A stretch of DNA of 64,000 nucleotides from Nephrocerus scutellatus (taxonomy: Eukaryota; Arthropoda; Insecta; Diptera; Pipunculidae): positions 86,432,419 to 86,496,418 of the forward strand of contig OX352761.1 of NCBI GenBank assembly GCA_947095585.1, written 5' to 3'. Below are positions 30,652-41,157 of this stretch, one piece after another (position 1 is the first letter of the stretch; each line of letters opens with the position of its first letter). Under the pieces are notes generated by a model. That model had not been told where the DNA came from and ran no database searches. It saw nothing but the letters and a program-made list of their open reading frames with translations. The position numbers were made by a program, and so were the translations under genes.

Positions 30652-30766
30652 ATCGTGTATTGGGTAATATTTTCAAAAAAAAGGGAAAATAAGACAAACT
30701 TTGTGAGGTTATATCCAGCCGTGTGCGAAGTGAAAATTGTAACCGTCGAGCAAAATTGTTGAGAAG

Positions 30767-31669
30767 ATGGATTCAGAATTGTCCAGAGTTAGCAAATTAA
30801 AAGGAATTGAAAACTGGAATCTATGGAAATTCCAGATTCAGGTAATGTTGAAATTAATTGAAGCATGGGACATAGTAAATGGCACAGACAAACGACCTGC
30901 ACCAGTTGGGCACAGACGCGACGGCTGCTGAGAAAAAGGAAAACGCCGAAGCTATACGTAAATGGAATAAAACCGACGGGCTGGCACAAAAGGTAATCGT
31001 TACCACAATATCAGAACAAACGATAATGCATATTTTGACCTCCGGGGACTCAGAGGCAATGTGGAAAAAGTTAACCAATATATATGAACAAAAATCATAA
31101 TGTACAATTCACATTTTACAGCAAAAGTGGTTTACATTGGCTGAAGATCCTTCACATGATATTGCAGCACATATCTCAAAAATTGAAGATATATCTAATA
31201 GACTACAGGCTACATGGGAGAGAAAATTGAAGATAAGGGAGTAATGACAAAAATTCTCCTAACTTTGCCACCAAATTTTGATTATTTTATCAGCGCCTGG
31301 AGATCAACGGCTACCACCGATAGAACGTTAGCTAACCTAACCTCGAGATTAATAATTGAAGAGATGAGACAAAGTCAAAGAAAAGTAGAAGTTAATGCAC
31401 TTGCTTCTAATGTAAGAGTAAGCTATAAGAATCACTTTTCTAAGAATAATATTGGTAGCAAAAATACTCAATATTTTAAGAATAAAAACGATGACCGAAA
31501 AAATACTGGAAGAAAACCTGGAAAATTTAATTTTTGTCATAAGCCTGGACATTGGGCAGCAGAATGTTGGAACAATCCAGAAGGTAAACAATATAAATTT
31601 AAAAATTCCAAAGTTTCAGAAAAAAAGAGAGGTGAAGCTCTTATAAGCGAATCATTTGCCTCATTATAA
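30767..31669 (+). pseudogene. Copia 1 gag
   Basis: Gag starts MDSELSRVSKLKGIENWNLW, the usual Copia opening where a LxGxNYxxW motif positions the capsid fold, and shifts frame near 30920 to KWNKTDGLAQKVIVTTISEQ. A stop follows at about 31100 and further gag from 31214 includes TLPPNFDYFISAWRST. The zinc knuckle near residue 115 of that frame reads FNFCHKPGHWAAEC, so the first cysteine of the CCHC set is Phe. Gag packages element RNA. Confidence 0.8.
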
Positions 31670-32431
31670 AAGACAGCGAAAACTACAGATGAGGCTTGGT
31701 ATATGGACACTGGAGCGAGCGATCATATGACTCATAAACTAGAGTGGTTCATAAACTACACACTAATGAAAGATGACATCAAAATAAAAATTGGAGACGG
31801 AGAAACCATTTCAGGCAAAGGTCGAGGTAGCATAAACATTTTAGCTTTTAATGGAGAAAAATGGACAGAATGTCACCTTTCAAATGTACTCTACGTGCCT
31901 AAGCTGAAATACAATCTCTTTTCTGGCGGTGTGGCCTTGGATAAAAATTTAACTCTAGAAGCTAATAAAAGAGTCTGGAAATTCATTAAAGAAGGCAAAA
32001 CCTTAGCTGTAGGTGAAATGAAAATTAAGATAATGCAAATCAAAAATGGCAAAGAAACTGCTGATGAATATCAAGCTTGTATTGCTGAGAAAAGTTCCTT
32101 TCAAGAATGGCATCAAAAATTGGCTCATCAAAACTACACACAAATTAAAAAGATTTTGAAAAATTATGACATTAATCCAAAAGGAAATGACAAAATAGTC
32201 TGTGAGCCTTGCGCATTGAGTAAAATCCACCGACTACCTTTTCCTCAGCAAAGCAGTACAAAAACTAGTCGCATTGGACAAATAATCCACGCAGATGTGT
32301 GTGGACCAATACCAGAAAGGTCATTCACAGGTGCAAAGTATTTCCTTCTATTGAAGGATGATTACTCACATTACAAAACCGTATATTTCTTGGGTGCAAA
32401 ATCAGACGTACTGGAGTGTCTTAAAGACTAA
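31670..32431 (+). pseudogene. Copia 1 protease and integrase N-terminus
   Basis: WYMDTGASDHMTHKLEWF gives the DTGAS aspartic protease active site. Then the zinc-binding pre-integrase domain appears (WHQKLAHQNYTQIK...CEPCALSK), followed by the catalytic core start HADVCGPIPERSFTGAKYFL (first Asp) and KDDYSHYKTVYFLG. A stop at 32429 interrupts the integrase. Protease matures the particle; integrase inserts the cDNA. Confidence 0.9.
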
Positions 32432-33418
32432 ATAAAGAAAACAGAAAAACATTGCCCCAGAGGAATAGACATTTTTAGATCTGACAATGGCCTGGAATTT
32501 GTCAATCAAGAAGTCAAAAAATTGATGAAAGAATATGGAATTTCTCACCAAAATTCAGTAGTCTATTGCCCTGAGCAAAATGGTAAAATAGAACGCGAAA
32601 ACAGAACTGTTGTAGAAGCTGCTCGTACAATGTTACATGCTGCAAAATTTTAACTTAAATTCTGGACAGAAGCAGTAAACACTGCCGTTTATATTTTGAA
32701 CTGCACAGGAACCAGTAGCATTAAGAATCAATCACCACATGAAATTTGGTACAACAAGCGACCCGATATTCTGGAATTCCATATATTTGGAGAGAAAGTT
32801 TACGTGAAATTGCCTGAAAATAAAGTAAAGAAGCTAGACCTGAAAGGGGAAATAGGTTACATTGTAGGCTACGGCGATACTGTAACAGGAAACAGACTTT
32901 GGATTCCAAAGGAAGGTGATATTTTTGTCAGAAAACTTATTATCTATACAGGAAAATTAATGGAATCTACTAAAGAAAATCAGAATCAAGCACTATTGTA
33001 TCTCCCTGAGGAAGAAAATATACAGTTCAAAAATAGTCTGGCAGAAAGAAAAAATGACAAGCAAATTGAAGAAAATACACAATTCAAAAATAGTCAGGCT
33101 GAAAGAAAAGATGACGAGCAAATTGAAGAAAATTTAGAAAATCTTGAGTTACCTAACCAATTATCTGATTCAGAAGAAGAAAATGAGAAATTTTGTACGC
33201 CAGAAGCCGAAAGGAGTACAGGAATACAACTAAGAGATCGATCCAAACTAAATAAACCTAAGAAATTAGAAGGCTACGAAGTAGATTTAGATAATGTCTG
33301 TGATTATTGCTTTGTAAACCCAGAAGAACCGCTGAACGCAGTAAATGGTACGAATGCACGAGAGTGGAAACAAGCTATGGAGGAGGAGATGAAATCCTTA
33401 AAAATCAGCAAAGTGTGA
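32432..33418 (+). pseudogene. Copia 1 integrase C-terminus and linker
   Basis: The integrase core continues with FRSDNGLEFVNQE (second Asp) and CPEQNGKIERENRTVVEAAR (catalytic Glu), with a stop at 32651. The C-terminal part includes TPHEIW-like SPHEIWYNKRPDILEFHIFG. An acidic linker contains an internal tandem repeat, QFKNSLAERKNDKQIEENT against QFKNSQAERKDDEQIEEN. RT begins after 33418 with WVYKLKTYTNG. Confidence 0.85.
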
Positions 33419-34823
33419 GAGCTCGTTGAAGTACCAAAGAACTCGACCATAGTTGAAAATAAGTGGGTTTATAAATTAAAAACTTATACGAATGGAAATA
33501 TACAAAAATTTAGAGCCAGATTAGTAGTCAAAGGCTTCTCTCAGCGTGAAGGAATAGACTTCAACGAAACCTTTAGCCCTGTAGTAAGATTTGACTCCAT
33601 CCGAATATTATTAACAGTGATCGTTCAAGAAAATTTAGTACTCAAACAGCTTGACGTAAAAACTGATTTTTTAAATGGTGATATAAAGGAGGTTATGTAC
33701 ATGTAAGCTACTAAAAAGTTTATATGGTTTACGTCAATCTTCTAGATGTTGGAACCAAAGAATAAAAGTTTTTCTTACAAACTATGGACTCAAACAATCA
33801 AAGGCTGATCCTTGTATATATATACATGTTAATCAAAAATAATCTGATAATACTCCTAGTGAGCATCTACATAGATGATGGACTAGTAGCTGGAATCGAC
33901 GAAGAGACTGTGAATGATTTCTTGTGTGCACTTGAGAAAGAATTTGATATCACTTCTGGCGATGCTGATACTTACCTTGGTTTACAGATACAAATACAAA
34001 ACGATGGCTCTATTTTCTTACGTCAAAGTGCCTACACAAGAAAAATTCTCAATAAATTTAATTTAGAGCAAGCAAATGCTCTTGCAATACCAGCCGATCC
34101 ACATCAACAGTTAAATGTAAATTTAAATGATAATGAGAAGACTGAGTTAACAACTGCTCCCTATAGAGAAGCTGTGGGCAGCTTGTTATATTTATCAAAA
34201 GGTACGAGACCTGATATATCCTTTTCGGTTAGTATGGTTAGTCGATATATGGAAAAACCAACGAAATTGCATTGGAATGCAGTCAAGAGAATAATGATGT
34301 ATTTAAAAGGAACTATTGTTTTTGGTTTGCACTTTAAGAAGCAAAAAACATTATCATTATGTGGCTACAGTGATGCAGATTTTGCAGGAGATATTGAAAC
34401 ACGCAAATCAACTACAGGATTTATAGTTATTTGGAATGGATGTGTTGTTAGCTGGTGTTCTCAAAGACAGTCTACAGTCGCCACCTCTACCACTTATTCG
34501 GAATACATTGCAGCCTTTCATATAATCAAGGAAATAGTTTGGCTCTTAAAGTTAATCGGAGAGAATATCCTTATCAAAATATTACTACAACTCTCTATAT
34601 AGACAATCAAAGTACGCTTGAATTGATTAAAAATCCTGTTCAACACAAACGAAGTAAGCATATTGACGTACAATATCACTACATCCGAGATCAGTATGAC
34701 AACAAAGTTTCTCAACTCAAATACATCAACAAAGAACAAAGAACAGCCAACAGATATCCTCACAAAACCCTTGGAAAGAAGAATCTTCGAATTTCATCGC
34801 AACAGAATATGCTCCAAACTTGA
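33419..34823 (+). pseudogene. Copia 1 reverse transcriptase and RNase H
   Basis: RT motifs are KFRARLVVKGFSQREGIDFN, ETFSPVVRFDSIR, LKQLDVKTDFLNGDIKEVMY (first catalytic Asp) and, after a decayed stretch at 33700-33790, VSIYIDDGLVAG with the catalytic Asp pair. RNase H follows with CGYSDADFAGDIETRKSTTG and YSEYIAAFHIIKEIVWL. The frame shifts near 34560 and the end continues as LYIDNQSTLELIKNPVQHKR. Two or more stops near 33703-33790 inactivate it. Confidence 0.9.
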
Positions 34824-34910
34824 AGAGGGTTCATAACTTTTGTATACTGTACTTTTTTTTTTTTTGTAAAATTGTTTGTTCGATTTTGAATAATTTTTAT
34901 ATTCCATAAA

Positions 34911-34920
34911 ACAGTGGGAG
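34911..34920 (+). promoter_or_regulatory. Copia 1 polypurine tract
   Basis: ACAGTGGGAG lies immediately before the 3' LTR and has the GTGGGAG form usual for Copia plus-strand priming. Confidence 0.7.
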
Positions 34921-35155
34921 TGTCAGAATTGTTGTTTTTAAATTGTGTTTTATGGATATCACATGCTGTTTATTACCTAGATGGCAAAACTGTTCAGTTT
35001 ATACTTTATTCAAGTACACATGACAATCTAATAAATCTATCCATCTAACAAAGAGAGCTAGGAACATGTGTTTTTCATTACTTAGTCTTTAATAATAAAT
35101 TGTTTGTTTATTAACCATCTGAAATTATTTACCCATAATTCCACTATAAACGACA
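34921..35155 (+). repeat. Copia 1 3' LTR
   Basis: Starts TGTCAGAATTGTTG and ends ACGACA. Relative to the 5' LTR it contains about 34 extra bases (ATGGCAAAACTGTTCAGTTT and onward) after TTATTACCTAG. Confidence 0.9.
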
Positions 35156-35160
35156 GGGTC

Positions 35161-35587
35161 GAACTTCAGAGAAAACTTAGAACATACTTATTACTGGGCG
35201 TTATAAATTGGTAACTGTGATTACCGAAATTATGAACGAAACCACAACTATTTAACTACCAAACTCAATATTTAGAACAAATATTACCTTATGATACAGA
35301 TGCAACAAAAACATCTTTTAGGATTTGTTTTGATATAGCTTCTACTTCATAAAAAATAAAATATTTATATTTTCTTATAGTTCTTATAGTTTTATATTAG
35401 TACATAACATGATGTAAAAATACTATAACTACTTTCGGTATCCAGTTAACTTTATGATTTTTCTATTTTTTGTAAATATGATAACTTTTATATATCCTCT
35501 TTTCCAAGGAAATCTACTTTATTGCAGAAATTTTACTTTTGTGGTACACGATTTTAAAAAAAGAAAATTTATATTCCGACAAACTTA
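35161..35587. other. AT-rich spacer
   Basis: Nothing recognised between the Copia 1 target duplication and the second Copia fragment. Confidence 0.4.
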
Positions 35588-36547
35588 ACATCTCGGCTGA
35601 TTACCACCTTTCTTGTTGACAAAACCAGAACAGCTGCCATTGCTTTTCAAGTCCAATTTACGCCGCTTTTCGTCGGCTTTTCGTTTCGATCCGAAATTAT
35701 GAAAATGTTTAACACTTGGTTGCTTACCGAACCAATGTTCAAATGGCGTCTTTTCTACTCCTTTTGTCGGCAATCGGTTTTTTATGAAATTTTCCATGGT
35801 CACGGCTTCACCCCAGAACGTATATCCCAGACCAGCATCTAATAGCATGCATCTTGCCATTTCAACAATCGTACGATTCTTGCGTTCTGCGACGCCATTT
35901 TTCTGGGTGGTGAAGGCAGCAGTTCTTTGGTACAGAATGCCCTCTCGTGCCATGTAGTCTTCAAATTTCTTACTAAATATTCTCCTCCTCGATCCGTCCG
36001 CAAGAACTTTATTTTCTTTTCAAACATTGCTTTTGTCATTTCGATAAATTCTATGAATTTTCCAAATACTTCAGATTTATGCCGCAGCAGGTACATTACT
36101 GTGTTCAACATCATTAATGAATGTTACGATGTATTTCTTACCGGATGGTGTTTGCGTTTGCACGGGCCCGCAAACGTCAGAATGAACTAAATCGAGAATA
36201 GCTTTCGATCGATTTTTTGATTCTTTAGGGAATTTTATTCTGGTCATCTTTCCCTTTAGGCATATTTCGCAGTTTACTTTCTTCTTGCAGTCATCTTTGC
36301 AATTTGCGATTGCGATGCCGTCGACTAGACCTTTTGATGAGAGAGTCTTGACTACTTCCATATTACGATGTCCAAGAATAGCATGACATTGGTGCGCACA
36401 CATACTTACACGTTCTGATGCGGTGTACGCTCTTTGTGGTTCTCTTAACCTATACAATTTACCACAAAAGTAATATTCAGTCTCTGGTTTTGCCTTCACT
36501 GACACTTGCAATGCAGTTTCTTCACTGCCATTGGTCGACCGATTCAT
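35588..36547 (-). pseudogene. Copia 2 integrase region
   Basis: The reading passes through CHAILGHRNMEVVKTL and CEICLKGKMTRIKFPKES (zinc-binding pre-integrase domain), DLVHSDVCGPVQTQTPSGKK (first catalytic Asp), KFLRTDRGGEYL (second Asp), and QKNGVAERKNRTIVEMARCM (catalytic Glu). Frameshifts occur near 36110 and 35930. The ending resembles FEHWFGKQPSVKHFHNFGSK. All three integrase acidic residues remain readable. Confidence 0.85.
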
Positions 36548-36626
36548 TCTACGCTTATACTCTGCGATTATCTGCGATCGAATAAAACTCGAACTAAGTT
36601 CCTCCTCCGATCACACTTCTAATGCG

Positions 36627-36693
36627 GTTATTAGCCCATCAGAACTCTCCGGCAGCGATCTTAACTGCCGGAGAGTTCTGATGGGCTAATAAC
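36627..36693. repeat. Perfect 29-bp inverted repeat in Copia 2 gag
   Basis: Positions 36627-36655 (GTTATTAGCCCATCAGAACT and onward) and 36665-36693 are exact reverse complements, separated by nine bases (CGATCTTAA). The left arm is authentic gag coding sequence (LPESSDGLIT on the minus strand); the right arm is an inverted copy inserted at the join to an earlier part of gag. Confidence 0.9.
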
Positions 36694-37033
36694 TAACTAA
36701 ATCTTTGGCTGTCTTCTACCGAGAGTGCTATGCAACTATGTGCCTTTTCATCTTTTGTAGTCCAATCTGCGGTAACTGCTCTTGGCACTGCATCTTTTAT
36801 AGCACTCAACGCACCTTTTTGGGGATCTTCATTGCGATTGATCGGTAAACTACTCACTGCTCAAAACTTGGTTTGGGCCAGTAGCGCAACAATCAAGTTC
36901 GTGATGTAGAGCTTGCTCTACCTCCTCCCCGGTCCCCGGGCAACTATGTATATAAATCCTTATATATGTAGGCTAAAACTGCAAGTGCGAACGGTCTAGA
37001 GTTTCTAGTCTAGCACCCTGCGGTACCGAAAAA

Positions 37034-37486
37034 ATGCCCGCTACTGAAACCGACGCAAAGCCTCGGATAGTTAATGATCGAATAATGACGATTTTTGGCT
37101 ATTGTATCCGGACTAAGATTGGTTTCTGGAATGTGAGGACGCTCCTTAACTCAGGGAGTGAAGGACCTCAAAATGCCAGATTTCTTCAACTGGAACGTGA
37201 GTTTCTTCGATATAATTTGGACATACTGGGAGTGAGTGAAGTAAGATGGTTCGACGCGGGAGAGTACCAATCCCCAACATGTAACACTGTGCTACACTAC
37301 TCCGGCAAACTCTCCGGCAGTTCCCGTGAATCGGGAGTAGGTCTGCTGCTAACGCCAACAACACGCAGTGGCCTAATTTCCTGGCACCCGCATTGTGATA
37401 GGATCTTATCGGCCAGATTTCGGACTAGAGCACGGCGCATCACGATCATACAATGCTACGCCCCAACGAATCTTTCGACTGAGTAA
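37034..37486 (+). pseudogene. LINE-a endonuclease N-terminal half
   Basis: IGFWNVRTLLNSGSEGPQNA carries the catalytic Asn block, LDILGVSEVRWFDAGEYQ the catalytic Glu, and SGVGLLLTP and IIQCYAPTN later core motifs. The domain ends early at 37486, and the GDxN and SDH parts are deleted. The same start occurs on the minus strand near 55400-55490. The protein would nick target DNA. Confidence 0.8.
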
Positions 37487-37549
37487 GCTACTTAAAGCTC
37501 GTATTGTAGATATCTCAGCAGCAGCGAGGATCGAGTTAGAGTCCATGTA

Positions 37550-38930
37550 ATGAGAGAAGTGCTGCGTAGTGTAAGACGTAACAAGCGTAACTATATTAAC
37601 AACCTAACCTCAGAAGCAGAGGAAGCAGCGAGCAGGTGCGATAGCAGAACCGTTTACAGAATCACCAAAGAGCTGACAGATGGTCACCGCTCTAGCCAAC
37701 ATCCGGTGAAAGTCCTAGATGGTGCCGTACTCGTTTCATATGAGGATCAGCTCAAGCGATGGAAGGAGCATTTATCTACGGTCCTTAACCGTGTATTTGT
37801 TAACGATATGCACCCAAATCAAACGGAGCTGCCGGAAGTAACAATTTCCCGAATTCGCACCTCAACTCCAAGTAAAGACGAGATCGCTAGGACTAGATGG
37901 TATACCCGCAGAGCTTCTGCGTGCAGCTCCAACGACATCAGCAGAGCGGATCATTATTGAACAGTGCGTTGAATTTCGGTCACCACTGCACCTGTTGTTC
38001 ATCGAATTTGAGAAGGCGTTTGACAGTGTCAACAGACATTTTATCTGGCTCGCCTTGCGTAGGAGAGGTATACCCGATAATTAATAGCTATTATTAAAGC
38101 AACCTATGATGGCTCTAAATGTCATGTGCTGCTGCAGAGGAAAGCTGTCAGAGGAATTCGAGATCCTAAGTGGGGTACGACAAGGTATCATTCTATCGCC
38201 GAAATTTTTTTTGTTGGTGATTAGCGATGTACTTCGCGCAGCTTTATCTACTGGAGACGGAGGAATTCGTTGGACTCTTACATCTCAACTCAAACATCTG
38301 GATTACGCTGACGACGTTTGTTTACTCTCACACAAAATTATGGAGCTGCACCAAATGACAACAAATGTGGAGAGGGAGGCAAATGTTGCGGGTTTGAATA
38401 TTAATACTGCCAAAAACAAAACTCATCAACCTTGGCACTAACTCAGTAACTCAAGTTAACATTTCTGGATAGCCGGTAGAGAGAGTAGAGAGTTTCCAAT
38501 ATCTTGGGAGTATTGTCGCGACTGAAGGTTGAACCGAACAGGACATTGTCAACCGAATCGGCAAAGCAAAATCGGTGTTTGGAATGATGTCCATGATATG
38601 GCGAAGCAATGCGATCTGCTTAAACACCAAGCTGAGACTGTTCCGCTCAAATGTTGAATCTGTGCTGTTGTATGGGTGTTGTGGGATGGAAGGTGACCGC
38701 TACTATCACAAAAATAATACAAACGTTCGTAAATAGGTGCCTACGGAACATCTTGTGTTTTCTGGCCTAATCGTATCTCTAACGAACATCTTTACCAGAG
38801 AACGGTCAGTTGAGGAGGAGTCACGGCAATTGGGGAAGAGTTGGAGAGAGCTGAAGCTCATTGCCTTGGTAATCGTATTCTTCAAATCAGTCGCAGTGGA
38901 AGCTTGCTGTTAGAACAGCAGTAGATAATT
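37550..38930 (+). pseudogene. LINE-a linker, RT and C-terminus
   Basis: The linker shows VYRITKELTDGHRSS and LKRWKEHLSTVLNR. RT motifs follow: a damaged DGIPAEL-like region near 37895, LLFIEFEKAFDSVNRHFIWL (first catalytic Asp), ILSGVRQGIILSPKFFLLVI, and LKHLDYADDVCLLSHK with the catalytic Asp pair. After 38441 the thumb (SFQYLGSIVAT) and a late RSVEEESRQLGKSWRELK block are readable in shifted frames. Part of the RT between motif 1 and the catalytic core is deleted relative to copy b. Confidence 0.75.
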
Positions 38931-39199
38931 TAATAAAATGACGATAAAAACGAAGATGGTTCAAGATATTCAGGAATATACTTTTATTTAAATGTAGCAA
39001 ATCACACACGTCTGATTCGTAGAATGTTCGGCAATAAGAACAACGAAAAGAAACATTAGAAAGAATAATCGAATGCATCAAGCGGATGGCAGACGTCAAA
39101 GTCAAAGTCGACTACGTTAGCTTGGTGTTGCTACATTATGAAAATACAAGCTCATTGAATTAGTTATATAGTTATAAATTAAATAATGTAAAATATGAT
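38931..39199. other. Unassigned spacer
   Basis: Nothing recognised between the LINE 3' end and the BEL fragment. Confidence 0.4.
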
Positions 39200-39710
39200 T
39201 AATAATTTAACAATATTGACACTAGTTGCCCCTGTAGAGTTGGTCCAACTAATTGTTGATCATTGAGACGACTCTTCTTGTTACCGGTTTTTGCTGAAGC
39301 ATCGAAAACTACTAACTTTGTAACTTTGTTGTAGTACTGCCTTTCTTTATAACTGCATGATGTGGGATAAAGTGTTCTTCAGTGGATATCATCTCGTTTT
39401 CACATAGTCGCATGTAAACTAATGTAATGTATTCCTTGATGCATTTTTTGTAGTCGTTAGAAAATGTTGGGGAAGCTGCAAACTCTAATTACAAGAATCT
39501 GGCAAGGGCTCTGGCGAACCTCATGGTGTCACGATGATAGTTTTCATTGTAATTCGTTTGACATTGTTTTTCTTCTTTCATTAGTAATTTTTCCATTTGC
39601 ACTTCTTCTATTTCCCAGTTCCGCTTTTGTTATCAAACATTAAACCGTTGTTGTCTTGTTTTGGTGTACTGGTCCACATTTAATCCATCCTAATTCTGTT
39701 TTTTGTGCTA
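39200..39710 (-). mobile_element. BEL/Pao element 2, RT N-terminal part
   Basis: On the minus strand the reading is KTELGWI, then MRFARALARFL, YKKCIKEYITLVYMRLCENE, HFIPHHAVIKKGSTTTKL and, in another frame, VFDASAKTG...SLNDQQLVGPTL. These are the well-conserved opening blocks of BEL/Pao RT, where PHHAV, RVVFDAS and SLND follow each other. The fragment joins the protease part at 42351-43265 if the inserted DNA between 39711 and 42350 is removed. Confidence 0.8.
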
Positions 39711-40065
39711 CACTCAGAAAAAAATCGAAAGCTAAATTCGAGTACAGTAGTGCTAAATTTTAGATTTTTCCATTCTTATCTATCCATTCTTATAATAAGT
39801 TCTTTGATCTTTAAAAAAAGAAGTAAGAGCTTAAAACAAGCTTAGTATTATAAAATCAATCCGAAACAATCTTAAAATCTAAATCTCATAAATGAACGGT
39901 TTTATGTATACCCACAAATTAAGAACTGATGATCATGATACAAGAATAATATTCTTCAATCAAGCCGATCCAATCTCAAACTTGCATTTGAATTGCACAA
40001 AACCTTAGATCGTACATTCATTGTGATTTGTGTTAAACTCCGGTTCGGGTGCGTAAAGTGATACG

Positions 40066-40288
40066 ATGGAAGAAATAAACCAAAGTGGAATAAACGAAAG
40101 TGCAATAAGTTTAGTGAATATGGCAGAAACAAATGACCACGAATTATCATACGTATTGAACTGTGCAAATAATTATATCCTCGTAGAAGATAAAATTGCT
40201 ACCGAAGATGACGACGACACCGATGGAAAAAGGCTCAAGGAACTCCTTAAACAATTTAATTTGGAGTGCATTTTTGACTGTCTAAAGG
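40066..40288 (+). CDS. Possible first exon of a transposon-borne gene
   Basis: An ATG at 40066 opens MEEINQSGINESAISLVNMA and continues to an acidic run (ATEDDDDTDGKRLKELLKQF) and NLECIFDCLK. This is followed at 40289 by a consensus donor GTAAGT. The end resembles the helical start of SAM-like domains in some uncharacterised insect proteins, which is a weak inference. The exon lies inside the TIR transposon, and its intron is entered by a Copia LTR seven bases after the donor. No second exon was identified. Confidence 0.35.
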
Positions 40289-40295
40289 GTAAGTT

Positions 40296-40464
40296 TGTTA
40301 GAACTAAATCATTCTCATAACAGAAGTACTGTACTCAAGTTTTACTACTCTTGTATTTTATGATCGCATAAACATGTGTTTTCATTTTCTATTATAATTA
40401 AATTCAGTTTAATAAATATTATTTCGTTGTTCAAAATCATTCCTAAGCAGTTGTTGTTTTATTA
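40296..40464 (+). repeat. Copia 3 5' LTR (probable)
   Basis: The block begins TGTTAGAACTAAAT and ends directly before the primer-binding site at 40465. A similar start, TGTTAGAATTAAGTA, occurs at 41908 at the far side of the element. The end TTTATTA lacks the usual CA, so the boundary is uncertain. Confidence 0.5.
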
Positions 40465-40478
40465 GGTTATGGGCCCAG
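40465..40478 (+). promoter_or_regulatory. Copia 3 primer-binding site
   Basis: GGTTATGGGCCCAG is identical to the site of Copia element 1 at 30637. Confidence 0.85.
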
Positions 40479-40526
40479 AATACGTTTAATACTTAAAATA
40501 AGAGAATAAATTAAATTGTAAAATAC

Positions 40527-41140
40527 CATGACCGCTATTGAAAATAAATATCACATACAAAAGTTAAACAGCAACAACTACTTTGTAATTTGTATGTAAA
40601 TTCAAATTAAAAATGTTGCTGATCAAAGAAGAAAAATGGAATTGGACGACAGATAGCCCCCCGAATCCGAATACCGATGAATGGAAAAAGAAGGATGCAC
40701 AGGGCTTAGCGTCAATTGCCAAAAGATGCATGGAATGCTTTAAAAGATTACCACGAAAAAGGAACAGCGAATAGTAAGGTACGTTTGATGAAACAAATAC
40801 TGCGATTACGTTTAAGTGATAATGGAAACATGGAGACGCATATCGGCCGTATTAATGAGTTATTCCAACAAATGATAGACTTGGGTCAAAATATGAAATC
40901 TGAAGACTGGAAAACTGCAACACTGCTGGGAAGCCTTCCCGAAAGTTACGACAATTTGGTTACTGCTCTGGAATCACGCAAGGAAAAAAATCACATCAGG
41001 TTATGTTCAGTCAAAATTGATTGACGAATACAAACGTCGCAAGGACAAATCGTTTAATTTAGGTAGTGGATCAGTAATGTATGTTGGAAAAAGCAATTCA
41101 ACACAATCAAAGCGAACCAATAAAGAATGCTAAATCTGCA
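40527..41140 (+). pseudogene. Copia 3 gag
   Basis: Gag opens MTAIENKYHIQKLNSNNYFV, then frameshifts occur. LKDYHEKGTANSKVRLMKQI, METHIGRINELFQQMIDLGQ and ATLLGSLPESYDNLVTALES are classic Copia gag blocks. The end reads KLIDEYKRRKDKSF and a zinc knuckle interrupted by a stop (CKKSGNFMKNC). Confidence 0.85.
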
Positions 41141-41157
41141 AGAAAAGTGGTAATTTC

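Larger units (their letters stand above)
30436..35155 (+). mobile_element. Copia element 1, complete in structure (4.7 kb)
   Basis: The element has a 201-bp 5' LTR, a primer-binding site, gag, protease, integrase, RT, RNase H, a polypurine stretch and a 235-bp 3' LTR, with a GGGTC target duplication. The domain order protease-integrase-RT-RNase H identifies Ty1/Copia. Gag-pol is broken by frameshifts near 30920 and 34560 and stops near 31100, 31669, 32429, 32651, 33416 and 33703. It is inactive by itself but structurally whole. Confidence 0.92.
35588..36900 (-). mobile_element. Copia element 2 fragment (gag to integrase)
   Basis: On the minus strand a gag N-terminal passage (LSAIKDAVPRAVTADWTTKD, about 36890-36700) is followed by a hairpin scar at 36627-36693. 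Next come the later gag (LPESSDGLITALEV, IIAEYKRRMN), the pre-integrase zinc domain and parts of the integrase core down to 35588. The middle of gag and most of protease are missing, and RT is absent. It appears to be the same Copia family as element 3 at 40296-41990. Confidence 0.8.
36960..38930 (+). mobile_element. EN-RT LINE, copy a (internally deleted)
   Basis: A 5' leader with GTCTAGAGTTTCTAGTCTAG is followed by endonuclease (37034-37486), a linker (37550-37960), RT (37890-38450) and a C-terminal part (to about 38930). The endonuclease stops after its middle and RT is frameshifted, so the copy is dead. A minus-strand copy of the same family lies at 53816-55545. The proteins resemble the endonuclease-RT group near RTE elements. 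Confidence 0.75.
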
